64,000 bases of DNA from positions 728,759 to 792,758 of the forward strand of contig NZ_JOEM01000001.1 in assembly GCF_000718135.1 (NCBI RefSeq). The letters run 5' to 3'. Position 1 is the stretch's first letter. The number at the start of each line of letters is the position of its first letter. Source of the stretch: Streptomyces cyaneofuscatus. Lineage in GTDB: Bacteria; Actinomycetota; Actinomycetes; Streptomycetales; Streptomycetaceae. The position numbers and the translations under genes were made by a program. The notes below the pieces were generated by a model that was not told where the DNA came from, ran no database searches, and saw nothing but the letters and a program-made list of their open reading frames with translations. Shown one piece after another: positions 1-7,514 of this stretch.

Positions 1-56
1 CTTGAGGACCCTCCTTAAGGACCCTCCCGACTGCGACCGACCAGGAGAGCACTCTC

Positions 57-446
57 ATGAAGATCCACCTGACCAGCGTCTTCGTCGACGACCAGGAGAA
101 GGCCCTTCGCTTCTACACGGGCGTTCTGGGGTTCGTGACGAAGCACGACGTGCCGATGGGCGGCCCGGACCGCTGGCTGACCGTCGTCTCGCCGGAGGAC
201 CCTGACGGCACCGAACTCCTGCTGGAGCCGGACCGCCACCGCGCGGTCGGCCCGTACAAGACGGCCCTCGTCGAGGACGGCATTCCGGCCGCCGCCTTCG
301 CCGTGGACGACGTACGGGCGGAGTTCGACCGGCTGCGGGGGCTCGGCGTGCGGTTCACCCAAGAGCCGCTGGAGATGGGCCCGGTGACGACGGCGATCCT
401 GGACGACACGTGCGGCAACCTGATCCAGATCGCGCAGGGCGGCTAA
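57..446 (+). CDS. VOC superfamily (glyoxalase/bleomycin-resistance fold) protein
   Basis: This 129-residue protein has the size and beta-alpha-beta-beta-beta pattern of single-chain VOC proteins. It opens with MKIHLTSVFVDDQEKALRFY, typical of the first half-module, and ends with a second half-module around LDDTCGNLIQIAQ. Family members bind a metal and act as lyases, isomerases, dioxygenases or drug-sequestering proteins; the substrate cannot be read from the sequence. The ATG is preceded by AGGAGAG at 43-49. The gene is convergent with the minus-strand gene ending at 443, and the two stops overlap by 3 bases. The upstream 56 bases carry a 14-base imperfect duplication around GAGGACCCTCC. Confidence 0.88.
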   Translation: MKIHLTSVFVDDQEKALRFYTGVLGFVTKHDVPMGGPDRWLTVVSPEDPDGTELLLEPDRHRAVGPYKTALVEDGIPAAAFAVDDVRAEFDRLRGLGVRFTQEPLEMGPVTTAILDDTCGNLIQIAQGG

Positions 447-974
447 CCGGAGGGCGTCACGCCCGCGCCCCCCTCATCAGCATCCCCCTCCTTCCCACCC
501 CCGTCGGCACCTCCGCCCCCGCCGCCCCGCTCGCGCTCCACCTCCTCCCGCATCCGCTCCGCCATCAGGTCCGCGAGGGGGTCGGTCACGTCCCAGGAGT
601 GCGGGGCGGAGTGCCGGTCGAACAGGACGCACACCTCCCGCTCATCGGTGGCCAGCGTGCGCATGACGGCGGGGCACGGGGGCAGTTCGGCGAACCGGAA
701 GCTGCGGCGCATGCCGGTGTCGGTGTCCGTGTCGGTCCAGAACATCCACAGGTCCCGCGTGGCGGCCATCTCGCCCGCCCAGAACTGTGCGGCGTGCTCG
801 GTCTTCTCGTCGTGCTCGCCCAGTTTCACACAGCAGCGTGTCGTCCAGCTCAGGCAGTTCCGGCACTCCGGGCACGGCCGGGGTCGGGGTCGGGCCCGGT
901 TCGGCGTGCATGGCGGTGAGCACGACGAGCGTGCCCATCTCGGGGACTTCGGCGAAGGCGGTGCACTGCAACAC
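443..974 (-). pseudogene. Small hypothetical gene apparently broken by a frameshift
   Basis: The coding signal runs from a GTG at 974 (VLQCTAFAEVPEMG...) to about 840, then continues in another frame (VKLGEHDEKTEHAAQFWAGE...) to the stop at 443. Both halves look protein-like: the second contains RDLWMFW and an ordered acidic C-terminal part ending in a Gly-rich tail. A 2-base loss in a GT-rich stretch near 835-842 would explain the switch. The product family is not recognised. It lies downstream of two other small minus-strand genes, possibly in the same operon. A sequencing error, true pseudogenisation or ribosomal slippage could each give this pattern; I cannot separate them here. Confidence 0.55.
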
Positions 975-1031
975 GTGGATGATTCCTTGGTGGTTGAGGG
1001 GAGGGAGGGGAGGGAGGGGAAGACTCTCCGG

Positions 1032-1403
1032 CTACCGGCCCACCGGACGGACGACGAGCCCGTACCAGGCCAGGGCGTCGCGGGCGACGAACTCGTACGG
1101 CAGCCCGTCGGCGAGCCGCAGCAGCGCGTAGTCGTGCTCGCGCAAGCTGCCTGCCCAGGAGCGGAGTTCGGCCGGTGCGTCGCGCGGAGCGCGGGTGACC
1201 GGGTGCAGGGCGCCGGCCGGAATCCACGGGGCGTACGGGTCGGGGTCCAGCGCGTCCGCGAACCGCCGCGCCTGCCGCCGCAGCCACCGGAGCGCGAGCC
1301 GCCGGGTCGGAGCGACGGTCCCGCCGAGCCGGACGGACCGGGCGGCATCTCCCGCGCGGCTCTCGGCGACGTACCAACGGACGGGCGCCTGGGCGGGGTT
1401 CAC
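1032..1403 (-). CDS. Hypothetical protein, 123 aa
   Basis: The GTG start at 1403 overlaps the stop of the upstream gene as GTGA, which points to translational coupling and decides the start. The product is about 123 residues, beginning VNPAQAPVRWYVAES, Arg-rich in the centre and ending LAWYGLVVRPVGR. No catalytic motif or membrane segment is visible. I do not recognise a named family, although similar short proteins sit next to HTH-DUF397 genes in other Streptomyces, as far as I recall. A G-rich stretch (997-1022, plus strand) separates it from the next gene. Confidence 0.65.
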   Translation of the reverse strand: MNPAQAPVRWYVAESRAGDAARSVRLGGTVAPTRRLALRWLRRQARRFADALDPDPYAPWIPAGALHPVTRAPRDAPAELRSWAGSLREHDYALLRLADGLPYEFVARDALAWYGLVVRPVGR

Positions 1404-1684
1404 AGCACTTCTCCCCGGCTGCGGGCGTTGAGGCGGGCGGTACGGGCGCGGAGCTGCTCCATGAGGAGCGCGGGGCGTACGTAGCGGGGCTCCACCTCCC
1501 ACTCGCTGCCGCCGCCCACCGGCCGCAGCGACCAGTAGAAGCCGGCGACCCCTCGGAACTCCCCCACGCGGTCCCCACGACTGGTGTCCACAAGGAGAGT
1601 TCCGGGATCAGGGACGCGTGGGCACCTCTCGTGATTCGGGCACACGTTCTCGCCGTACACCAAAAGGCTCCTCTCTGTAGCCAT
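1400..1684 (-). CDS. Hypothetical protein, 94 aa
   Basis: The protein starts MATERSLLVYGENVCPNHER and carries GVAGFYWSLRPVGGGSEWEV, a hydrophobic/aromatic core typical of a small folded soluble domain. No signal peptide or TM is seen, and the family is not recognised. It is the first gene of a three-gene minus-strand set and is divergent from the HTH regulator at 1707 with only 22 bases between the starts. Shared control by that regulator is therefore plausible, but no operator could be picked out in so short a gap. No clear Shine-Dalgarno precedes the ATG. Confidence 0.68.
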   Translation of the reverse strand: MATERSLLVYGENVCPNHERCPRVPDPGTLLVDTSRGDRVGEFRGVAGFYWSLRPVGGGSEWEVEPRYVRPALLMEQLRARTARLNARSRGEVL

Positions 1685-1706
1685 ACGACTACCGGGGAAG
1701 CTCAGC

Positions 1707-2594
1707 GTGACCTACCGTCGAAGTGTCTTCAACATGGCGGTTCGGGAGGGCACGTTCGTGTATCGCAAGGAACTGAATTCCGAGGCCAGCCCTCAGGCGG
1801 CGTACGGTGCGCGTCTGCGCAAGTTACGGGACACCAGGGGCTGGACCCAGGACGAGTTGGGCGACAAAGCCGGGTGCAGCGGCAGGCATATCTCGGCGAT
1901 GGAAACTGGCCGCAAATCCGCAACCCTGCCCTTCTCCCGGAGAGCCGATCAGATCTTCGGCCTGGTCGGCAGCCCCGAGTCCTTCGAACGCGAATGGCGG
2001 GAGATCAAGCACGGCAGTCTGCTGGCGGGCTTCCCCGAATTCCTCGGCCTGGAGCGCCGGGCGGCGGAGATCCGGCTGTACGAGGTCGGTGTCATCCCGG
2101 GCCTGCTCCAGACCCCGGAGTACGCGACGGTCCTCGCGGAGAGTGTCGTCCGGCGCGGGACCATCACTCCCGAGCAGGCTCAGGAGCGCGTCGCGGTCAC
2201 CGCGCAGCGGCAGGCGGCCGTCTTCGCGGGCCGGGAGACGATGGTCTTCGCGATGCTGGACGAGAGCTGTCTGCTCCGCCCGGTCGGCGGACCCGAGGTC
2301 ATGAAGGCGCAGTTCGACCACCTCATCGACTTCGCCGAACTGCCCAACACCGTCCTTCAGGTGGTCCCGTTCGCCCTGGGAGAGCGCCGCCCGTTCAGCC
2401 TGCCGGTCTACATCCTGACCATGGTGGACCGCTCGCTCGTGTCGTACGCCGAATCCGCACAACAGGGCTACGTCGAACGGGAAATGACCGCTGTGCTCCC
2501 CCTGCACACGGACTACCATCGGATGCAGGCGGTAGCGCCCTCTCAGGCGGCCTCCGTCGACATCATCAAGCAGTTGCGAAAGGGCATCACGTGA
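1707..2594 (+). CDS. XRE-type HTH regulator with DUF5753 domain
   Basis: The N-terminal helix-turn-helix spans about residues 30-85, with GARLRKLRDTRGWTQDELGD followed by the recognition region around GCSGRHISAMETGRK. The rest is the DUF5753 ligand/partner domain, including the signature VIPGLLQTPEYA near residue 130. Such WhiJ-like regulators are abundant in Streptomyces, usually pair with DUF397 proteins, and influence development or antibiotic production. The GTG at 1707 has GGGGAAG upstream; ATG 1734 is an alternative. The stop overlaps the DUF397 start as GTGA, so the pair is translationally coupled. Confidence 0.93.
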   Translation: MTYRRSVFNMAVREGTFVYRKELNSEASPQAAYGARLRKLRDTRGWTQDELGDKAGCSGRHISAMETGRKSATLPFSRRADQIFGLVGSPESFEREWREIKHGSLLAGFPEFLGLERRAAEIRLYEVGVIPGLLQTPEYATVLAESVVRRGTITPEQAQERVAVTAQRQAAVFAGRETMVFAMLDESCLLRPVGGPEVMKAQFDHLIDFAELPNTVLQVVPFALGERRPFSLPVYILTMVDRSLVSYAESAQQGYVEREMTAVLPLHTDYHRMQAVAPSQAASVDIIKQLRKGIT

Positions 2595-2806
2595 CAACCG
2601 AGACCCCCCGCTGGTTCACGTCCTCGTACAGCGAAAACGGCGGCGCGTGCGTCGAGGTCGCCACCAACCTCGCGGCCCCGCACGGGATCGTGCCCGTCCG
2701 CGACTCCAAGAACGACACCACCACCGGCCCGGTCCTCACGGTGCCCGCCACCGCGTTCACGACGTTCGTCGCGGGCGTCCGCACCGGGGAGTTCGGCGCG
2801 GTCTGA
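2591..2806 (+). CDS. DUF397 domain protein, partner of the HTH regulator
   Basis: This 71-residue protein has the family hallmarks: W-F-T-S-S-Y-S near the start, C-V-E-V-A in the middle and VPVRDSKN before the C-terminal strand. The GTG start is set by the 4-base overlap with the DUF5753 regulator. DUF397 proteins are small acidic partners that modulate their cognate HTH protein; the Scr1/Scr2 pair of S. coelicolor has been described as toxin-antitoxin-like. A strong hairpin terminator follows, so the two genes form a complete bicistronic unit. Confidence 0.92.
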   Translation: MTTETPRWFTSSYSENGGACVEVATNLAAPHGIVPVRDSKNDTTTGPVLTVPATAFTTFVAGVRTGEFGAV

Positions 2807-2840
2807 AAAGCCGCCCGGCCGCGCGCAGGCGGCCGGGCAG

Positions 2841-2874
2841 GGAAGCCCCACCGCAGGTGTGCGGTGGGGCTTCC
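2841..2874 (+). terminator. Strong hairpin terminator after the HTH-DUF397 pair
   Basis: A perfect 15-bp stem (GGAAGCCCCACCGCA and its complement) encloses a 4-base loop, GGTG. A smaller 9-bp GC-rich hairpin (2813-2821 with 2830-2838) sits just before it, giving two hairpins in tandem right after the DUF397 stop at 2806. There is no U-tract, as is common in Streptomyces. Confidence 0.85.
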
Positions 2875-2941
2875 CACTGTCCGAGGGGCCGCGCGGAGTT
2901 CGGCTCGGGCAGCCGGATCGGTGAAGAGGCTTGAGTTTCCC

Positions 2942-2958
2942 GTTCCGGAAACCGGAAC
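2942..2958 (+). promoter_or_regulatory. Perfect 17-bp palindrome, candidate operator
   Basis: GTTCCGGAAACCGGAAC is a perfect 7-bp inverted repeat around AAA, lying 69 bases before the GTG of the next operon. That operon encodes an HTH-DUF5753 regulator, so autoregulation through this site is a reasonable inference. The arms are short, and a hairpin role in the 5' leader is also possible. Confidence 0.45.
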
Positions 2959-3026
2959 CTCTTGCCGTGCCCGTCGCAGACCGGAAGGATCGGACGGGAC
3001 ATCGGTAGCGGCAGAGGGGAACACCC

Positions 3027-3221
3027 GTGAAGATGACGGTGCTTGCTACAACATGCGAGAAGAAGAACTGCCCGACGGTCTACAAGACGGACCGGGGCAC
3101 GATCATCGTTCAGGGTGAGACTCCGACCGACCACGGACTCACGATTCCGGCCCACGAAACCCTTGTCGAAATTCCCATGGAGCTAATCCGCGAAGCTTTC
3201 GGAGGTCAGCTCGGTGCCTAA
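3027..3221 (+). CDS. Small hypothetical protein heading the DUF6879 operon
   Basis: The 64-residue product starts VKMTVLATTCEKKNCPTVYK and contains two cysteines (C-x5-C) followed by a beta-rich segment, DRGTIIVQGE, and a C-terminal helix. The GTG start is preceded by AGAGGGGAA. The 3' end overlaps the DUF6879 gene by 8 bases. Small genes of this type regularly precede DUF6879 and HTH genes in Streptomyces, which suggests a functional set. No enzymatic motif is present. Confidence 0.75.
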   Translation: MKMTVLATTCEKKNCPTVYKTDRGTIIVQGETPTDHGLTIPAHETLVEIPMELIREAFGGQLGA

Positions 3222-3729
3222 GACCTTGGGGGACCTGTTCGACGACTTCAAGCAGGAGGCATTCCGCCTGGAGACCCTCGACGACTACGGCCGCTCGGGC
3301 AACGCGGACGCGTACCGGCTGTTCCTCGATGGCAAGCCTAAGCCGGAGGGCTACAACACCGACTGGCTGGACGAGGTGCGCAAGAATGTCGACGCCGGCC
3401 GGAGAATGTACCGCGTACACGTGGTCACCCGGCCGCTCACGCCCTATCTGCGGTATGAACTGGGCTGGGGATACACCACGAACAGCACGGCCGGCGAGGA
3501 GTTCTTCATCCTGGACGTGACAGAGCAGGCCAACCCGCTCGCAGACGTGGGCGACTTCTGGCTGTTCGACTCGGTCACCGCGGCACCCATGCGCTACACC
3601 TCTGACGGTGAGTTCGCCGGGGCCGATGTCCTCTCCGGAGACCGGGCCGACGAGTACGTCGGCCACAGGAACACAGCCCTGGCACACGCCGTACCGTTCG
3701 CAGACTGGTGGGCAGAGCACGGCACGTGA
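3214..3729 (+). CDS. DUF6879 family protein
   Basis: This 171-residue protein matches the DUF6879 pattern: DLFDDFKQEAFRLETLDDY at the N-terminus, a central RMYRVHVVTRPLTPYLRYEL and an acidic FFILDV segment. Its length fits the family, and no TM or signal is seen. The biochemical role is unknown. GGAGG at 3201-3205 supports the GTG start inside the preceding gene. The stop overlaps the following HTH start as GTGA, so small protein, DUF6879 and regulator are translated as one unit. Confidence 0.85.
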   Translation: MPKTLGDLFDDFKQEAFRLETLDDYGRSGNADAYRLFLDGKPKPEGYNTDWLDEVRKNVDAGRRMYRVHVVTRPLTPYLRYELGWGYTTNSTAGEEFFILDVTEQANPLADVGDFWLFDSVTAAPMRYTSDGEFAGADVLSGDRADEYVGHRNTALAHAVPFADWWAEHGT

Positions 3730-4559
3730 ACCGTTCAGAGCTTGGCATCGCGCTGCGGGTGCTGCGGAACGCTTCCGGAAAGGAAGCCAAGGCAGTTGCC
3801 CGCAGCGCTGTCATGTCGCCGAGCAAGCTCAGCAGGATCGAGACAGGCAAGATCGCTCCGAGCGCAGACGACGTCAACCGCATCCTGACTGCCATAGGCG
3901 TCTCTGACGACGTCAAGGCGGAGTACATGGGCGCCGCCCGCGCCGTGGCGACCGAGGCCACGGCCTGGCGCCTGATCCAGCGCGCGGGTCTTCACAAGGC
4001 TCAGCAGCGGCTGCGGGACGCGGAAGCCCAGATGAGTCTCCTGCGGGTTTTCCAGCCGGCCCTGGTGCCCGGACTGCTCCAGACTCCCGAATACATGCGG
4101 GCGATCCTGTCCCGCTACGACGATCTGTCCGAAGAGACTGTCCGCCGCACAGCCAGTGCGCGGATCGAGCGGCAAGAGGCTCTGTACGACGCTTCCAAGA
4201 CGTTGCAGTTCGTCATCACCGAACCAGTGCTCCGGTGGCTGATTGTGCCGGCCAGAGTCATGGCCGGGCAGCTGGACCGGCTAGTTTCGGCGTCTCGCCT
4301 GCCGAGCGTAGAAATACGCGTCGTGCCCATCGAGGGACGGAAGTACGACATTCCCAACCATGCATTTGTGATCCAGGACGACCGCGTCGTGGCTGTCGAA
4401 ACGGTTCACGCGGAAGTCGTCGTGACCGATCCGAGAGACGTTTCCCTTTACGTATCCAAGTTCGATGGATTCAGCGAAACCGCCGTTTCCGGCGATGCCA
4501 TGCGGGCCCTGATCGAAGGCATCCGGGACGAGCTTTTGCGCGAACAGGAAACCGACTAG
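3726..4559 (+). CDS. XRE-type HTH regulator with DUF5753 domain (second copy)
   Basis: The 277-residue protein has an N-terminal HTH at about residues 5-60 (ELGIALRVLRNASGKEAKAV, then SPSKLSRIETGK) and a DUF5753 domain with LVPGLLQTPEYMRAI. It is a paralogue of the regulator at 1707-2594, although the two are clearly diverged. The GTG start is fixed by the 4-base overlap with DUF6879. A DUF397 gene follows 72 bases later behind an inverted repeat. It likely acts as a DNA-binding regulator that uses the DUF397 or DUF6879 protein as a partner. Confidence 0.92.
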   Translation: MNRSELGIALRVLRNASGKEAKAVARSAVMSPSKLSRIETGKIAPSADDVNRILTAIGVSDDVKAEYMGAARAVATEATAWRLIQRAGLHKAQQRLRDAEAQMSLLRVFQPALVPGLLQTPEYMRAILSRYDDLSEETVRRTASARIERQEALYDASKTLQFVITEPVLRWLIVPARVMAGQLDRLVSASRLPSVEIRVVPIEGRKYDIPNHAFVIQDDRVVAVETVHAEVVVTDPRDVSLYVSKFDGFSETAVSGDAMRALIEGIRDELLREQETD

Positions 4560-4586
4560 GAACCGCCCCCTTTCCTGGTCAACATT

Positions 4587-4614
4587 GCTGCCGACACACA
4601 ACGATGTCAGCAGC
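4587..4614 (+). promoter_or_regulatory. 10-bp inverted repeat before the DUF397 gene
   Basis: GCTGCCGACA and TGTCAGCAGC form a 10-bp inverted repeat with one mismatch around an 8-base spacer. It lies between the HTH gene stop (4559) and the DUF397 start (4632). It could be an operator for the adjacent HTH protein or an RNA hairpin that sets the ratio of regulator to DUF397. Confidence 0.4.
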
Positions 4615-4631
4615 CCAGAAAGGGAACTGCC

Positions 4632-4856
4632 ATGTCCGACCTGTACGAGCTCCCCATCGCCGGAGCCGCATTCTCGAAGGCCTGCGGCGGCAACACCCAC
4701 CCCGACGGCGAGGCGTGCGTGACGCTCGCGCGCATCGGGCCGGACGCCTGGGCCGTGGGCGACAGCAAGCGCCCCGGCGCCGAGCCGCTTCGGTTCACCA
4801 CAGCGGAGCTGGACGCGGCGGGCATCGACCCCGCCCGCTTCGACCTCTCCGCCTGA
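4632..4856 (+). CDS. DUF397-like small acidic protein
   Basis: The 74-residue protein starts MSDLYELPIAGAAFSKACGG and has the conserved centre ACVTLARI followed by WAVGDSKRPGAEPLRFT, which is the shape of the DUF397 family. It is acidic, without TM or signal. AAAGGGAAC lies upstream of the ATG. It follows the second HTH-DUF5753 gene and is the presumed partner of that regulator, in the same arrangement as at 1707-2806 but with a spacer rather than an overlap. Confidence 0.85.
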   Translation: MSDLYELPIAGAAFSKACGGNTHPDGEACVTLARIGPDAWAVGDSKRPGAEPLRFTTAELDAAGIDPARFDLSA

Positions 4857-4870
4857 GCGGCAACGCGCCG

Positions 4871-5347
4871 GTGCACCACCACGGTTATGCCTGGCTCGGG
4901 GAGAAGCGGACGTTCGACAAGGAGAGCATTCGCAGACCCCCGGGCGAGGCCCCGACGCCGAGCAGCGACCCCGACGTGCACGACCGCTACCGGGAAGCGG
5001 TGACGGTGTTCCCCGCCTCCGACGTACCTCCGCTCCAGACAGCGCACTGGCTCATGAAGCCGGCGTCGACGATCCGGGGGACCTGGGAGGAGCCGAAGGA
5101 GGCGGGTGCCTGGCTGGGGCTGCAACTCGCGGAGTTCGCGCCCCGGTTCGCCTCCGAGCAGGACCGGGAGGCGGCCAGACTGGGCCTCCTGGTCAGGGCG
5201 GCGGTCGACCGGCTCGCGTGGGGCGGGGACGTGTCCCTCGGCCACTACCTGCGGGGCACGGTCTTCCACTCCGTCGCCCTGGTGACCTGTTCCCCGAACC
5301 GCAGCGCCCCCGGCCTGCCCTGCCCCGCCCAGCAGACCGGCTCATGA
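4871..5347 (+). CDS. Hypothetical protein, about 158 aa
   Basis: From the GTG at 4871 the reading frame gives VHHHGYAWLGEKRTFDKE, then FPASDVPPLQTAHWLMKPAS and SLGHYLRGTVFHSVALVTCS near the end. Codon bias and the ordered content mark it as real, and I recall similar proteins beside HTH-DUF397 clusters in other Streptomyces. No catalytic motif or membrane segment is evident. The start is uncertain because there is no clear ribosome site. It begins 14 bases after the DUF397 stop and may belong to that operon. Confidence 0.65.
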   Translation: MHHHGYAWLGEKRTFDKESIRRPPGEAPTPSSDPDVHDRYREAVTVFPASDVPPLQTAHWLMKPASTIRGTWEEPKEAGAWLGLQLAEFAPRFASEQDREAARLGLLVRAAVDRLAWGGDVSLGHYLRGTVFHSVALVTCSPNRSAPGLPCPAQQTGS

Positions 5348-5450
5348 CGCACCCCGCACGACGAGGCTCAGACGGCACCTTCGGAGCGATCCTGGGTTCG
5401 TGGCAATATCCCGGCCGCTCCGGGCGTCGCTGTCCCGTCAGGATGGGGGC

Positions 5451-5945
5451 ATGACCGAGAACCAAGCGGATCTGCCGGAATTGCTGCGCGAGCTCGATCA
5501 TCCGGAGTGGCTGGAGTGGCCGCGGCACTACAACCGCGCCGAGGTCGCAGCCCTCTTCGGGAGTCTGGTGGCCCGGCTCGAACAAGACTTCGCGGCTCGC
5601 TGCACGGCTGAGCAGGACACCCAGGACTCCAGCGAGTACGGCCGCGTGGTCATACCCGGGGACGCGACCATATGCGGTACCCGGATCGTTGTCTGCGTGA
5701 GCAAGTTCGGCTGGCTGGCCCTCGTCTGCGCGGACAACCCCGGGGCCTTCCTCGGAACGGGGGACGCCCAGGCCGAGGGCGAGCTGGACGGCGCTGACCT
5801 TGCCAAGGTCGACCGGACGTTGGCCGAGCTCGGCTATGTGGTGGTAGCCGAGGAGATTCTGGAGCTCGACTACGACGGGCCGAGCCGGCTGCCCTCGCAC
5901 ATCGGGCGGCCCAGCTGGTGGGATCGCTACTTCGGCATCTTCTGA
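5451..5945 (+). CDS. Hypothetical acidic protein, 164 aa
   Basis: The ATG at 5451 gives an acidic soluble protein (MTENQADLPELLRELDHPEW) with a central CGTRIVVCVSKFGWLALV strand pair and the C-terminal tail PSWWDRYFGIF. The aromatic tail and two-layer pattern resemble small immunity-like or SMI1-neighbourhood proteins, but I cannot assign it to a family. No toxin gene is adjacent, so an immunity role is only a guess. Length and codon use look like a functional gene. Confidence 0.7.
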   Translation: MTENQADLPELLRELDHPEWLEWPRHYNRAEVAALFGSLVARLEQDFAARCTAEQDTQDSSEYGRVVIPGDATICGTRIVVCVSKFGWLALVCADNPGAFLGTGDAQAEGELDGADLAKVDRTLAELGYVVVAEEILELDYDGPSRLPSHIGRPSWWDRYFGIF

Positions 5946-6081
5946 ATCGCACCGCCAGGGCCAGGCCGACGTGGTGCCCCCGGCCCGATCCGCTCGACAG
6001 GACCACCTGCGAGGGTCAGGGTGTCGTACGTGCGCACGTGCCCGCGCACGACGGCCACCGGCCGGAACCGACGGAGGCCCG

Positions 6082-6543
6082 ATGCACGCCGACCCACCGC
6101 CCCACCTCGACGAGCACGCTACCGTCATCGCCGCCCAGGCCGACGACGTCTGGCGCGGGCTGTGCGCGGAGCTGGAGCGGTCCTTCTCGCGGGTGCCCGC
6201 GGCCGTTTACGCGCGGCTGGTCGGGGCCGACGACACCCGGTCGGCCGGGCCGCGTCCGCTCGCCGAGGGGTCGGCGTTCCCCGGGTTCCGGGTTCTCGTC
6301 GCCTCGCCGGGGGAGGAGCTGGCCCTCCAGGGCCGTCATCGGTTCTCGTCCTACCTGCTGATCTTCCGGCTCGAACCCGACGGGCCGGGCCGCACCCGGC
6401 TGCGGGCCGAGAGCCGGGCCGCGTTTCCCGGGCGGGCGGGGCGGGCCTACCGGCGGATCGTCTTCGGGTCGGGCGGGCACGCGGTCGGCATGCGGCGGCT
6501 GCTGGCGGGGGTTCGGCGCGCGAGTGGGCGGCCGGGTCGCTGA
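6082..6543 (+). CDS. SRPBCC-like hypothetical protein
   Basis: The ATG at 6082 follows GGAGG at 6073-6077. The 153-residue product has the order expected of a START/SRPBCC-type helix-grip fold: an N-terminal VIAAQADDVWRGLCAELER, a central GFRVLVASPGEELALQGRHR, a strand YLLIFRLEP, an arginine-rich RLRAESRAAFPG, and a C-terminal helix. Such proteins bind hydrophobic ligands or act as cyclase-like enzymes. The ligand is not predictable. The gene stands alone, in the same direction as the HAD gene that follows 88 bases later. Confidence 0.7.
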   Translation: MHADPPPHLDEHATVIAAQADDVWRGLCAELERSFSRVPAAVYARLVGADDTRSAGPRPLAEGSAFPGFRVLVASPGEELALQGRHRFSSYLLIFRLEPDGPGRTRLRAESRAAFPGRAGRAYRRIVFGSGGHAVGMRRLLAGVRRASGRPGR

Positions 6544-6631
6544 CCCGGCGGCTCTCCCCCGTACGCGTACCGCTTACCCGATCCTCCCCTCCCGCGCAAG
6601 CGGCCGTCCGGGCCCTTCTAGGCTGTGGCCC

Positions 6632-7438
6632 ATGCCCACGCCACCCGCATATGCCCTCGTCGCCACCGACCTGGACGGCACCCTGCTACGCCCGGACGAC
6701 ACCGTCAGCGCCCGCTCCCGCGCAGCCCTCGCCCTCGCCGCCTCCGCCGGGGCCCGGCACCTGATCGTCACCGGGCGGCCGGTCCCCGGGATACGGGCGC
6801 TGCTCGCCGACCTGGCGTACACCGGGCTCGTCGTGTGCGGCCAGGGCACGCAGTTGTACGACGCCGACGGCGCGCGGCTGCTCCGCTCGGTCACCCTGGA
6901 CCGGGAGGCCGCCGACACCGCGCTCGGCAAGCTGGAAGCGGAGGTCGGGGCGGTGTTCGCGGCCGTGGACCAGGACGGGGTGGACGGCGTCACGCTGATC
7001 GAGAGCGGCTACCGGATGCCGAACCCGACGCTCCCCGCCCTCCGCGTGGACTCCCGGGACGCCCTGTGGGCGCGGCCGGTCATCAAGGTGCTGGTCCGCC
7101 ACCCGCAGCTCGGCGACGACGCGCTGGCGGCCGCCGCGCGCGGGGCGGTGGGCGATCTGGCGAGCGTCTCCATGGCGGGGCCCGGGACCGTTGAGCTGGC
7201 TCCGTACGGGGTGGACAAGGGCACCGGCATCGCGGCGGCGGCCGAGCTGCTGGGGATCGGGGCGGAGGGGACGGTGGCGTTCGGGGACATGCCGAACGAC
7301 CTGCCGATGTTCCGCCGTTCCGACCACCGCGTGGCCATGGGCAACGCGCATCCGGAACTGCGGGCGGCGGCGGACGAGGTGACCTCGACGAACGCGGAGG
7401 ACGGGGTGGCGGAGGTGCTGGAGCGGCTGTTCGGCTGA
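6632..7438 (+). CDS. HAD-superfamily phosphatase, Cof type
   Basis: The motif ATDLDGTLLRPDD at residues 11-23 supplies the nucleophile D13 and acid/base D15. ALAASAGARHLIVTGRP carries the motif II Thr, K227-type PYGVDKGTG gives motif III, and VAFGDMPNDLPMF gives motif IV. The cap lies between motifs II and III, as in class IIB Cof-type HADs, and 268 residues is the usual length. These enzymes dephosphorylate sugar phosphates or nucleotides; the true substrate is unknown. ATG 6632 was chosen because the fold begins just after it. Confidence 0.9.
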   Translation: MPTPPAYALVATDLDGTLLRPDDTVSARSRAALALAASAGARHLIVTGRPVPGIRALLADLAYTGLVVCGQGTQLYDADGARLLRSVTLDREAADTALGKLEAEVGAVFAAVDQDGVDGVTLIESGYRMPNPTLPALRVDSRDALWARPVIKVLVRHPQLGDDALAAAARGAVGDLASVSMAGPGTVELAPYGVDKGTGIAAAAELLGIGAEGTVAFGDMPNDLPMFRRSDHRVAMGNAHPELRAAADEVTSTNAEDGVAEVLERLFG

Positions 7439-7450
7439 GGCCACATAGCC

Positions 7451-7514
7451 CCGGTGGCCGCCTCGCCCGGTGGCCGCCCTGCCTGGTCGCCGCCTCGCCT
7501 GGCCAGCGCCTCGC
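7451..7514. repeat. Four tandem 16-bp imperfect repeats
   Basis: Between the convergent HAD gene and the SpoIIE-type gene lie four back-to-back 16-base units with consensus CYGGTSGCCGCCTCGC (units at 7451, 7467, 7483 and 7499). They end exactly at the stop codon of the minus-strand gene. They do not form an obvious single hairpin. Confidence 0.8.
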
